Assembly: GCA_934546935.1 (NCBI GenBank)
Contig: CAKTEH010000007.1
Coordinates: 1-64,000 of the forward strand
Source: an uncultured Eubacteriales bacterium
GTDB lineage: Bacteria > Bacillota > Clostridia > Oscillospirales > QAMX01
DNA: 64,000 bases
Reading direction: 5' to 3'
In this document: positions 40,056-48,127 of the stretch, one piece after another
How the letters are laid out: each line of letters opens with the position of its first letter
How positions within the stretch are numbered: position 1 is the stretch's first letter
The notes under the pieces: generated by a model
Database searches by the model: none
What the model saw: the letters and a program-made list of their open reading frames with translations, nothing else
Told to the model about the DNA's origin: nothing
Program-made: the position numbers and the translations under genes

Positions 40056-41174
40056 ATGAAACGAAAGGATGGTTCCTATCTCAATTCCGGCACAATTTCC
40101 CGGTTTGTTTTCGCTGCAATATTGTTTGCGCTCTATTTCATCGCCAGGACTGTGTTCCGTGCCAACCCCGCGCTTTGCGGACAATACAGCGAAATGACCC
40201 GCGCCGTATTCCTGCTCATGTCTGGCGCGCTGTCGTATGTAAAATTTGCCGTGGCTGAAGTCCTTGTATATTTGCTTTTCGCTGTGGCAGGGATATATGT
40301 GGCCGTGATGATTTATAAAATCTGTACGGCCGGCCATGTTTGGGCGCGTATTGCGCGCATGCTTTCCAATGTGGCGGCACTGTATGCGGTACTGCTTGTG
40401 CTGTTTTTTGCACTGTACGGGCCGGCATATTCCCAGCCCCCGCTGTCCGAACAATTGGGATTGGAAACAGAAAGCGTTTCTACAGCCGACGTCCATAAAC
40501 TGCGGGCATTGACGGAATATATGCAGGACTGTGCCAACACCTATGCGGATCTTGTCCCTCGCGATATCAGCGGCAGCTGTGAGTTTGGTTCCTTTGATAC
40601 GCTGAGTGCGCTGACTGTGCGGGCGTTTGAAAGCGCGGAACCGAAATACAGCATTCTTTCCGGCCCGTATGCGCCGGTGAAGGTGCCGGCAAACAAAGGC
40701 CTTTTAAATACGCTGGGTCTGACCGGAATTTTTGTCCCTTTTACTGGGGAGGCGGTGGTTAATGATCAAGCGCCGGCGGTATCGCTGGTTTTTACAATGG
40801 CGCATGAGATGAGCCACCGGCTCTCCATCGCGCCGGAAGATGAAGCCAATTTCCTTGCATTCCTTGTCTGCCGGGAAAGCTCGGACCGCCGCGCCAATTA
40901 TTCTGGCTATTTCATGGCCTACCGGTATTGCATCAGCGCGCTGGGCGCTGTAGATTCCGCAGCTTCCGGCGAAATAAACGCAGGCGTAGGAGAAAATCTA
41001 TCCCGGGATTTGGCAGAGTACAAGGATTTTGCATTGTCGTGCAGCGGCCTTGTTTCCAGCATCAGTGAAAAGGTCAATGATTCCTATCTTAAGGCGCAGG
41101 GACAGCCTTCCGGCACGGCCAGCTACGGCGCGTTGGTAGACCTTCTGCTTGCTGAGTATGCGGATATCCTGTGA
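40056..41174 (+). CDS. DUF3810 family membrane protein, putative metalloprotease
   Basis: A 372-aa protein with an N-terminal region of about three transmembrane helices (FVFAAILFALYFIARTVF, VLVYLLFAVAGIYVAVMIY, AALYAVLLVLFFALYGP) and a C-terminal extracytoplasmic domain. The latter contains HEMSH (His250-His254), an HExxH zinc-protease motif, followed by APEDEANFLAF, whose Glu could be the third ligand. This matches DUF3810. Substrate unknown. AAAGGAGG precedes the ATG. It converges with the zinc-ribbon gene. Confidence 0.8.
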   Translation: MKRKDGSYLNSGTISRFVFAAILFALYFIARTVFRANPALCGQYSEMTRAVFLLMSGALSYVKFAVAEVLVYLLFAVAGIYVAVMIYKICTAGHVWARIARMLSNVAALYAVLLVLFFALYGPAYSQPPLSEQLGLETESVSTADVHKLRALTEYMQDCANTYADLVPRDISGSCEFGSFDTLSALTVRAFESAEPKYSILSGPYAPVKVPANKGLLNTLGLTGIFVPFTGEAVVNDQAPAVSLVFTMAHEMSHRLSIAPEDEANFLAFLVCRESSDRRANYSGYFMAYRYCISALGAVDSAASGEINAGVGENLSRDLAEYKDFALSCSGLVSSISEKVNDSYLKAQGQPSGTASYGALVDLLLAEYADIL

Positions 41175-41212
41175 AAAGAAGAAATCCCGGCCGGAAGGCC
41201 GGGATGGCGGTG

Positions 41213-41431
41213 TTAAGTGCGGTTTGCGCAGTTTGCTTTGCAGCAGGCACAGTCTCCGCTGCATTGTTCCGCCGCGCGGCTGAGAAGGTAATAATCAGTT
41301 TCTGTTTCCGTGCGCTCCAATGCGTGTCCGCCGCAGCCAGGGCAGGGGATTTTCTCCAGTTCTTCTTCGCTGACGACGGCGCCAAAGACCAAGCCGCAGT
41401 TTTTACATTTGAAATGGATCGGAATAACCAT
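41213..41431 (-). CDS. Small zinc-ribbon protein with Cys-rich tail
   Basis: A 72-aa protein with an N-terminal zinc ribbon (Cys9-x2-Cys12 and Cys30-x2-Cys33 in FKCKNC and PCPGCGG) and a C-terminal Cys cluster (CSGDCACCKANC) that may bind a second metal. GAGGTG 6 nt before the Met of MVIPIHFKC sets the start; the longer frame starting upstream lacks a site. Function unknown; it resembles small regulatory zinc ribbons (FmdB-like). Confidence 0.7.
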   Translation of the reverse strand: MVIPIHFKCKNCGLVFGAVVSEEELEKIPCPGCGGHALERTETETDYYLLSRAAEQCSGDCACCKANCANRT

Positions 41432-41478
41432 AAAAAAACACCTCGGGATGCGAAACAGCCTTCGCATTGTGATAGGCT

Positions 41479-41507
41479 ATTATACCATGCATAATTGCCG
41501 GATGCAA
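41479..41507 (-). promoter_or_regulatory. Sigma-A promoter of the zinc-ribbon gene
   Basis: On the minus strand TTGCAT (41502-41507), 17 nt, perfect TATAAT (41479-41484). It supports the small ORF as a real gene. Confidence 0.78.
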
Positions 41508-41542
41508 GCCGTGCATATCCGGAAAAAGGGGAAAGGAAAGGT

Positions 41543-42694
41543 ATGAAACGGATTTTTTCTGTTGTCTGGACGGCGTTATTTGCGATTGCGTTTTTGCTCC
41601 TGCCCTGTGCGGGCGCCGCCGAGGCCGGCGGACAGACCGTCATCTTTACAATTGTGAATAACACGCTTGCGCCGCTGCGCAGCGATACAATGCCGTTTAT
41701 CTCTGATGGAATGCTGTATGTGCCGTATACGGTATTTACGGAAAATTTTGGAGTAGTATCTATTTACAATTCGCGCGACAATCTTTTGATCCTTTCCAAT
41801 GAAAATAAGACGCTTTTTTTCAATACGGTAGACGGCGGCTGCTATGACCGGGAAGGGGAAACTTACAGCTATACGACGCTCAGCCGCAATGGGCAGGCAT
41901 ATGTCCCGGCGGTTTTTGTTTCCAGTGTGTTTAATCTTTTATGCGGCTACTATCCAAACACCTCGGTCGTACGCATTAAGGATATAACATCTTCTTACTC
42001 TGATACCTATCTGATTTCCATGCTGCAGCCGGATATGGATACGGCGCTGGAGGCTTTCCAGGAAGAAATGGCCCGGGAACAGGAACCGGAGTTTGTGCCG
42101 TTTGACGTTTATTTCTGTTTCTCGGGTTCTTTGGGAGAATCTGCCGGCTACGTGCTTGATGCGCTTGCCGCAGAAGGGATCCATGCCGCTTTTTTCGTCA
42201 CCGCAGAGGATATTTTGGCAAATGAAGCGCTGGTGCGGCGTATTTATGTAGAAGGGCACACGCTGGGCCTTGCACTTTCCGAAGCGGTAACGCAGGATGC
42301 GCAAGCGATGGTTGAAGCGTTTGACTTGGCCAATGCGGCGCTTGACCGGGTGCTGAATCTGAAAACGCGGCTTGTTATGATCCCGGGCGGGAGCAATGCC
42401 GAAGCGTTTACCCAGGCACACCGTGACGCGCTTCGCCAGGGCGGATACCGGTATTGGGACAGTATGCTCTCTGTAGAAGGAATTCGGGAAACCACCGGTG
42501 TGACGCGTGTGGTGAACGATGTCTGCAATCAATTGCTGGAGGTTTCTGCAACGACGGTTATTGGTTTTGGCTATGAAATGCAGGCTGCGCAGGCACTAGC
42601 GGGGATCCATGCGTTTTTGGATGAACATGGCTGTACAATACGCAGCATTCATGAACTTGCAAGCCCGGTTAATTTCCATGCGGATCTTTGGTAG
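41543..42694 (+). CDS. Secreted protein: Cu-amine-oxidase-N-like domain plus degenerate NodB-like domain
   Basis: A 383-aa exported protein. It has a signal peptide (MKRIFSVVWTALFAIAFLLL, cleavage near GAAEAGG) and a domain like the copper-amine-oxidase N-terminal/stalk repeat (SDGMLYVPYTVFTENFGV, residues ~55-150). A C-terminal polysaccharide-deacetylase fold follows (AAEGIHAAFFVTAEDI, EGHTLGLAL). The catalytic TFDDGP is replaced by CFSGSL and the second metal His of HTxGxH by Leu/Ala, so it is probably a non-catalytic glycan-binding or regulatory protein. ATG 41543 has GGAAAGG upstream. Confidence 0.75.
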   Translation: MKRIFSVVWTALFAIAFLLLPCAGAAEAGGQTVIFTIVNNTLAPLRSDTMPFISDGMLYVPYTVFTENFGVVSIYNSRDNLLILSNENKTLFFNTVDGGCYDREGETYSYTTLSRNGQAYVPAVFVSSVFNLLCGYYPNTSVVRIKDITSSYSDTYLISMLQPDMDTALEAFQEEMAREQEPEFVPFDVYFCFSGSLGESAGYVLDALAAEGIHAAFFVTAEDILANEALVRRIYVEGHTLGLALSEAVTQDAQAMVEAFDLANAALDRVLNLKTRLVMIPGGSNAEAFTQAHRDALRQGGYRYWDSMLSVEGIRETTGVTRVVNDVCNQLLEVSATTVIGFGYEMQAAQALAGIHAFLDEHGCTIRSIHELASPVNFHADLW

Positions 42695-42716
42695 GAATGC
42701 GGCAGAAATACAGCTT

Positions 42717-42753
42717 AAAAAGACGCGGCGGGCGGACCCTTCGCGTCTTTTTT
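42717..42753 (+). terminator. Terminator after the NodB-like gene
   Basis: AAAAAGACGCG (42717-42727) pairs with CGCGTCTTTTTT (42742-42753), continuing into T. Confidence 0.88.
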
Positions 42754-42802
42754 ATCTTGGCGGGGCGTAGAAGATAGGAAAGGGAGGGCAGAGCAGGGCA
42801 AG

Positions 42803-43675
42803 ATGTTTTACCGGGAGTATAAGCGTATCCTATCACCGAAAAATGGTATGAACCTTTACCGTGGCTGCACGCACGGCTGTATTTATTGCGACAGCCGCAG
42901 CTTTTGCTATCAGATGGATCATGATTTTGAAAATATAGAGGTTAAGCTGCATGCGCCGCAGAAACTGCGTGCCGAACTCCAGCAACGCAGAAAAAAATGT
43001 ATGATCGGAACCGGGGCCATGTGCGACCCGTATATTCCGCTGGAGGGGAAGCTTTGCCAAACGCGCGCTTGCCTGGAGGTGATCGGACAGGCAGGTTTCG
43101 GTCTTGCAATCCAGACGAAAAGCGCGGGGATTCTCCGGGATTTGGACCTGCTTGCATGGATTCACAAAAAGGGGAAATGCGTTGTCCAAATGACGCTGAC
43201 AACCTGTGACGAAGCGTTGTGCCGCATAATCGAGCCGCATGTGTCTACGACGAAGCAGAGGGTTCAGGCGCTGAAGGCTTTTCAGGCCGCCGGAATCCCA
43301 ACGGTTGTATGGCTTTCCCCGATTCTGCCTTTTATTAACGATACGCATGAAAACCTGCGTGGGATTTTGGATTCCTGTTTTGAAGCCGGCGTGCGCGGTA
43401 TTGTGTGTTTCGGGTTTGGCGTGACCCTGAGAGCCGGCAGTCGCGAATATTTTTATGCGGCGCTCGACCGGCATTTCCCCGGCATAAAAGAACGCTATAT
43501 TCGTAGCTATGGCAGTGCGTATGAATGTGTAAGCCCAAATCATCCGCAGCTGATGCACGTTTTTCGGGAAGCCTGCAGCCGGGAAGGGGTTTTATACGAG
43601 CCCGGGGAGGTTTTTGCTTATCTGCACGAATTTCCGAGTCCGTATGAGCCGGAGCAGCTGTCCATGCAGTTTTGA
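42803..43675 (+). CDS. SPL-family radical SAM protein
   Basis: A 290-aa radical SAM enzyme of the spore-photoproduct-lyase-like family. Its N-terminal cluster motif CTHGCIYC has Cys22, Cys26 and Cys29, followed by GTGAMCDPYIPLEGK, TKSAGILRDLDLL and WLSPILPFINDT. Canonical SplB repairs UV-induced thymine dimers in germinating spores, but this shorter paralogous group (often annotated Rv2578c-like) has no proven substrate. It stands alone after a terminator; an AGGGAGG lies about 15 nt upstream. Confidence 0.85.
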   Translation: MFYREYKRILSPKNGMNLYRGCTHGCIYCDSRSFCYQMDHDFENIEVKLHAPQKLRAELQQRRKKCMIGTGAMCDPYIPLEGKLCQTRACLEVIGQAGFGLAIQTKSAGILRDLDLLAWIHKKGKCVVQMTLTTCDEALCRIIEPHVSTTKQRVQALKAFQAAGIPTVVWLSPILPFINDTHENLRGILDSCFEAGVRGIVCFGFGVTLRAGSREYFYAALDRHFPGIKERYIRSYGSAYECVSPNHPQLMHVFREACSREGVLYEPGEVFAYLHEFPSPYEPEQLSMQF

Positions 43676-43707
43676 AACTCAGAGGGGCATTACCGATTTT
43701 GTGCTGG

Positions 43708-43736
43708 TTGACAGTAAAAACCGGCCATGTTAGAAT
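43708..43736 (+). promoter_or_regulatory. Sigma-A promoter upstream of the isomerase/Tet(M)-like genes
   Basis: Perfect TTGACA (43708-43713), 17 nt, TAGAAT (43731-43736), 30 nt before the next start. Confidence 0.78.
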
Positions 43737-43765
43737 GAAAAAAATAAAAAAGTGAGGGATCTGTC

Positions 43766-44539
43766 ATGCTTTTACTTGGGCGTACTCAAATGCTTCCGCA
43801 GTTTTCCATTCCTGACAGCGCAGCGTTTCTTATGAATTCCGGCTTCGACGGTGTGGAGATCAGCCCATTTGACAAGAAATTCCGTCCGCGCGAAGAATTT
43901 TTCGCGCCGGATTTTGCGCTGAAAATGTGCGAAGCCATGGAAAAAGCCGGCGTGCGCGGCTATGCTGTCAGCGCACACATGGATTTTTCCTTCAGTAAGG
44001 AGAATTTTGCACTGGTGCGCCGGACCCTGGAAATTGCGCATGCGCTCGGCGCAAAGTATCTGGTGACTTCCCCTGCGCATAAATATAAGGATGAAGATCC
44101 GTTTACCCGCTGGGCAAGGAATATCCGCGCCTCCCGCGAAATGTGCCGTATCGCAGAATCACTGGGTATGCGGTTGGCGCTGGAGTTTGAGCCGGAGTTT
44201 TTAATCAATAATACGGAAAAGCTTTTGATGAGCTTTGCGGAAATCGATTCCCCGGCGCTGGGGATCAATGCCGATATCGGGCATATGTTTTTATGCGATG
44301 CCGACCCAATGCAGGCGCTTGCCGAGTCGGCGCCGTATATTTTGCATGCGCATGTGGAAAACATGGCGCGCGGCGTGCATAATCATCTTGTCCCATGGGA
44401 GGGGGATATGGACCTGGGCGCTTATCTTACCAGGCTGCGCGAGGTCGGTTTTGACGGTATGATGGGACTTGATCTGTATGCATATGAATACGCCGACGTC
44501 TGCGCCCAAAGCGCCCAGTTTATCAGAAACTTGCTGTAA
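43766..44539 (+). CDS. Sugar phosphate isomerase/epimerase (AP endonuclease 2 fold)
   Basis: A 257-aa TIM-barrel protein of the xylose-isomerase-like family: GFDGVEISPF, YAVSAHMDFSF, LALEFEPEFLI, GINADIGHMFL and HAHVENMARG provide the usual Glu/His/Asp metal ligands. Reactions in this family range from keto-sugar epimerisation to inositol breakdown, so the substrate is open. It precedes the Tet(M)-like gene by 17 nt, probably in one transcript. Confidence 0.83.
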   Translation: MLLLGRTQMLPQFSIPDSAAFLMNSGFDGVEISPFDKKFRPREEFFAPDFALKMCEAMEKAGVRGYAVSAHMDFSFSKENFALVRRTLEIAHALGAKYLVTSPAHKYKDEDPFTRWARNIRASREMCRIAESLGMRLALEFEPEFLINNTEKLLMSFAEIDSPALGINADIGHMFLCDADPMQALAESAPYILHAHVENMARGVHNHLVPWEGDMDLGAYLTRLREVGFDGMMGLDLYAYEYADVCAQSAQFIRNLL

Positions 44540-44556
44540 GCGGTCTGTCGTCTGTT

Positions 44557-46518
44557 ATGGATGCAAAAATATTCAACATTGGAATCCTTGCCCACGTTGA
44601 CGCCGGGAAAACGACGCTGACGGAGCAAGCGCTTTATGCCTGCGGCGCGCTGCGCCGCGCTGGGAGTGTGGACGAAGCGAATACGCGGACTGACTGGCTG
44701 CCGGTCGAGCGGTCGCGCGGCATTTCTGTGCGTAGCGCGCAGGTGAACCTCCTTTGGCACGGCAATAGGATCCAGCTTTTGGATACTCCCGGACATTTTG
44801 ATTTTGCCGGGGAGGTAGAGCGCAGCCTGCTTGCTCTTGATGCGGCAGTTTTAATGGTGTCGGCGGTTGAAGGCGTGCAGGCGCATACGGAAAACCTCTG
44901 GTGCGCGCTGACGGCTGCAGCGATGCCTCGCATTGTCTTTATCAATAAGCTTGACCGTGCCGGAAGTGACGGCGCGGGAGTGCTGACCCAATTGAAAGCG
45001 CAATTTGGCGGAGATTTCCTGCCGCTCAATGCCATATATGCCGAGGGAGGCCGTGACTGCCGCGTAGGCGCTATGCAGGACTGGGAGGAAGAAGCCTGCG
45101 CTGTGCTTGCCGAGCATGACGATGCGCTTGCGGAGCGCTGGCTGGCGGAAGAACCGGTTTCGCGTGGGGAACTTGCGCAGATTGCCCGAAAGCAGACCAT
45201 GGACTGCCAGGTTACGCCGGTGGTTTTCGGCTGTGCAAAGCTTGGCCTTGGCGTGGATACGCTGCTCGACGCGGTGACCGGGCTGCTGCCCGACGCGCGC
45301 TCCCGGCAGACGCGCGACCTTTCCGGCCTGATCTATAAGGTGGAGCATGACCCGGATCGCGGCCTTGTCGCGCATGTACGTCTGTATGGCGGGACGCTTG
45401 CGCCGCGGGATACGCTTGCACTGCATGATTTGTCCGGCAATGTGCGCGGTGAGGGCAAAATCGCCCTGCTGCGCCGTTTTGACGGGGCAAAGCATCAGGA
45501 TTTATCGAAAATTTACGCGGGGGATATTGCCGCGCTTTATGGACTGGAACAGGCGCGCGTGGGCGATACCTTCGGCCAGCGTCCGCCAGTTGGGGAATTT
45601 TCGCTGGCAAACCCCTTCTTCCGCGTAAAAGCGGAGCCGGAAAGCCCGGAACAGTTGACCCAGTTGGTTTTGGCGCTGCGCGAGCTTTCCGAAGAAGAAC
45701 CGCTGATCGACTGTCAGTGGGAGAAAACGGAGCGGGAAATTGACCTCAATATTACCGGGCAGGTGCAGCTTGAGGTCATTCAGGCAATGCTGCTGGAGCG
45801 CTATGGTCTTACCGCGCATTTTTCCCCGCCGACGGTGATCTATAAGGAAACGCCTGCGCAGACGGCGGAAGGCTTTGCCGCTTATACGATGCCCAAGCCC
45901 TGCTGGGCAATTGTGCGTTTCCTTTTTGAACCGCTGCCTACCGGTTCCGGCGTCGAATATGATCCGGGGCGCGTACCGCATAACGAGCTTTTTTATAAAT
46001 ATCAGGAGCATATCCGGACAAGCTTTTATGACTGCCTGAAGCAGGGGCAGCTTGGCTGGGAAGTTACGGACATGCGCGTTACCCTTACCGGCGGCGGGCA
46101 TCATACGATCCACACCCATCCTCTGGATTTTTTTGTCGCTACGCCGATGGCCTTTGCAAACGGCCTGGCTGCGGCAGGCGAACGGCTTTTGGAACCGCTG
46201 CTTGCCGTGCGCATTCGCGCCGGGGAAGAGCTTATGGGAAGGGTAATTTCCGATATTACGCAAATGCGCGGCGAATTTGACACGCCGGTGCTGCATGGCG
46301 GGAATTTTACGCTGGAATGCCGTTTGCCGGTTGCAACTTGTATGGATTATCCTGCGCGGCTCGCCGGGCTTTCCGGCGGACGGGCGGCTTTCTATTCGCG
46401 TTTCGACCGCTATCAGCTTTGCCCGCCGGGAGAGGGGCGTACGGCCCCGTACCGGGGCGTCAATCCGATTGACCGCTCCAAATGGATTTTGTTCAAGCGC
46501 GGCGCTTATACGCAGTAA
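44557..46518 (+). CDS. Tet(M)/Tet(W)-like ribosomal-protection GTPase homologue
   Basis: A 653-aa EF-G-like GTPase: Walker A AHVDAGKTT (12-20), RGISVRSAQ switch I region, DTPGHFDF (G3) and NKLD (G4) in FINKLDRAG. Domains III-V follow, with YKETPAQTAEG, HTHPLDFFVATPMAFANGL (domain IV, cf. ADFR in Tet(M)) and a C-terminus NPIDRSKWILFKRG like the NSRIDKVRYMFN of Tet(M). Ribosomal-protection proteins dislodge tetracycline from the 30S subunit. The gene has the composition of its neighbours and no mobile context, so it looks like an ancestral homologue and resistance is unproven. No good Shine-Dalgarno is visible. Confidence 0.8.
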   Translation: MDAKIFNIGILAHVDAGKTTLTEQALYACGALRRAGSVDEANTRTDWLPVERSRGISVRSAQVNLLWHGNRIQLLDTPGHFDFAGEVERSLLALDAAVLMVSAVEGVQAHTENLWCALTAAAMPRIVFINKLDRAGSDGAGVLTQLKAQFGGDFLPLNAIYAEGGRDCRVGAMQDWEEEACAVLAEHDDALAERWLAEEPVSRGELAQIARKQTMDCQVTPVVFGCAKLGLGVDTLLDAVTGLLPDARSRQTRDLSGLIYKVEHDPDRGLVAHVRLYGGTLAPRDTLALHDLSGNVRGEGKIALLRRFDGAKHQDLSKIYAGDIAALYGLEQARVGDTFGQRPPVGEFSLANPFFRVKAEPESPEQLTQLVLALRELSEEEPLIDCQWEKTEREIDLNITGQVQLEVIQAMLLERYGLTAHFSPPTVIYKETPAQTAEGFAAYTMPKPCWAIVRFLFEPLPTGSGVEYDPGRVPHNELFYKYQEHIRTSFYDCLKQGQLGWEVTDMRVTLTGGGHHTIHTHPLDFFVATPMAFANGLAAAGERLLEPLLAVRIRAGEELMGRVISDITQMRGEFDTPVLHGGNFTLECRLPVATCMDYPARLAGLSGGRAAFYSRFDRYQLCPPGEGRTAPYRGVNPIDRSKWILFKRGAYTQ

Positions 46519-46536
46519 CGCGCATTTGGAGGCTAT

Positions 46537-47517
46537 ATGAAGATAGGAAGCGTTGCTGTGACAGCTTATGCGGCACTTGCGCCGATGGCGGGGGTTGCTG
46601 ACGCGGCCTTTCGTTTGACGGCCCGGCGTTTCGGCGCAGGATATACGGTAAGCGAGATGGCCAGCGCCCGCGCGCTCGTCTTTCAACCGGACAGGACCAG
46701 TGAAATCCTGCAGCCTGAACCGGGGGACCGGCCCTATGCCGCGCAGATTTTTGGATCTGAACCGGAAATCATGGCGCAGGGCGCACGCCTTGCGCTGGAA
46801 ATTTCCAAAGCGCAGGTGCTGGATATCAATATGGGCTGCCCGACGCCAAAAATCGTGAATAATGGTGATGGCAGCGCCCTTATGCGGGATCCTGCGCGTG
46901 CCGCCGCGATTCTTGAGGCGGTGCGCAAGGCTGTGAATGTCCCGGTAACGGTGAAATTCCGGCTGGGCTGGGATGGATGCAGCCGGAATGCGGTTGCGTT
47001 TGCACGGATGGCGCAGGCATGCGGCGTTTCAGCTGTGTGTGTTCACGGCCGTACGCGGGAACAGATGTATGCAGGGCATGCCGACTGGGACGCGCTTGCA
47101 CGGGTGCGCGAAGCGGTAAGCGTGCCTTTTATTGCCAACGGCGACGTGTTTTCCGCGGCCGACGCGCAGGCGCTTTATGCACGTACCGGCTGCGACCTTA
47201 TAATGGTGGGGCGCGGCGCGCTGGGCAATCCCTGGATATTCGAGCAGATTGAGGCGCGCATGCGTGGCCTTCCGGAACCGCCCGTCCCTGAACTTCCGGA
47301 GCGTTTTTCCGTTGCCCGTGCGCAGATTGCCCTTGCCGCTGCGCGCAAAGGGGAGCGGGTTGCGGTTTTGGAGGCGCGCAAGCATCTTGCATGGTATCTG
47401 AAGGGGGTGCGTGGAAGCGCCGCTTACCGTGCGCGTTTTTCCGCAGTCTCATCGCTTGCGGAAATGGATGCGCTGATCGGAGAGTTTATGGAAAGGAGGC
47501 CGGATCTTGAAGGCTGA
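46537..47517 (+). CDS. dusB: tRNA-dihydrouridine synthase
   Basis: A 326-aa FMN-dependent enzyme reducing uridines in tRNA D-loops. It has the start LAPMAGVADAAFR, the catalytic NMGCPTPK with Cys101, KFRLGWDG, CVHGRTREQMYAG and GRGALGNPW, all typical of DusB. The start has GGAGG upstream. Its 3' end overlaps the sigma factor gene by 11 nt and supplies that gene's Shine-Dalgarno. Confidence 0.93.
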   Translation: MKIGSVAVTAYAALAPMAGVADAAFRLTARRFGAGYTVSEMASARALVFQPDRTSEILQPEPGDRPYAAQIFGSEPEIMAQGARLALEISKAQVLDINMGCPTPKIVNNGDGSALMRDPARAAAILEAVRKAVNVPVTVKFRLGWDGCSRNAVAFARMAQACGVSAVCVHGRTREQMYAGHADWDALARVREAVSVPFIANGDVFSAADAQALYARTGCDLIMVGRGALGNPWIFEQIEARMRGLPEPPVPELPERFSVARAQIALAAARKGERVAVLEARKHLAWYLKGVRGSAAYRARFSAVSSLAEMDALIGEFMERRPDLEG

Positions 47518-48127
47518 GGCGTTTGTGGAAAAACTACGTGCGGGAGACGAAAAAGCGTTTGAGAGGCTGGTCAAAAGCTGCGAAAAACGCGTATACCTGC
47601 TTGCTCTGCGCTATACGGGCAGCGCGTCTGACGCTATGGATATCTCACAGGAGGTTTTTATCAAGGCATACCGCAGCATACGCTCTTTTAAGGGCGAAAG
47701 CACCCCCGAAACTTGGGTTTACCGCATCGCGGTCAACACGGCGCTGGATTTTATCCGCCGCGCCGCGCGTGCCAATGAGACTTCTTTATATACCGCTGAT
47801 GTGGACGGTGGGGAAAAGCAGAGGGAAATTCCCGATGACTCCTATTCCCCGGAACCGGCGGCTGAACGCGCTGATCTGACCCAGACGCTTTCCCGGGCGA
47901 TTGCCGCCCTTCCGGAGGAATACAGGCAGGTGCTGGTCCTGCGGGACGTCAACGGCCTGTCCTATGCGCGTATTGGGGAGATCCTTGGGCTCAACGAAGG
48001 CACGGTAAAATCCCGCCTGTTCCGTGCCCGTGCAAGGCTTGCAGATATGCTGCGCGCAAGCGGGAACTTTCCTGCCGGCGCTTCGTCCAATAAAAAGAAG
48101 GGAGGCGGATGCGATGCAGGGATGTGA
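47507..48127 (+). CDS. ECF-type RNA polymerase sigma factor
   Basis: A 206-aa sigma-70 group 4 protein: region 2 (about 20-85, TGSASDAMDISQEVFIKAYR, ETWVYRIAVNTALDFIRR) and region 4 (about 125-180, LPEEYRQVLVLRDVNGLSY, GLNEGTVKSRLFRARARL) with no region 3. The start is TTG 47507 with AAAGGAGG 7 nt upstream inside dusB. The gene overlaps its putative anti-sigma gene by 14 nt, the usual arrangement for ECF regulation by a membrane anti-sigma factor. The signal and regulon are unknown. Confidence 0.9.
   Translation: MKAEAFVEKLRAGDEKAFERLVKSCEKRVYLLALRYTGSASDAMDISQEVFIKAYRSIRSFKGESTPETWVYRIAVNTALDFIRRAARANETSLYTADVDGGEKQREIPDDSYSPEPAAERADLTQTLSRAIAALPEEYRQVLVLRDVNGLSYARIGEILGLNEGTVKSRLFRARARLADMLRASGNFPAGASSNKKKGGGCDAGM

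Noticed and set aside
39903..40496. 197-aa minus-strand frame crossing the rplM and DUF3810 promoters
   Set aside because: It overlaps two promoters and the N-terminus of a supported gene and has a shadow-type amino-acid composition.
44557..46518. Acquired tetracycline-resistance gene on a mobile element
   Set aside because: No transposase, integrase or conjugation gene nearby and GC matches the neighbours, so it is treated as a chromosomal homologue.
45502..46686. 394-aa open frame antisense to the Tet(M)-like gene
   Set aside because: Low stop density on the antisense strand is expected in GC-rich codons; the product is Arg/His-rich with no motif.
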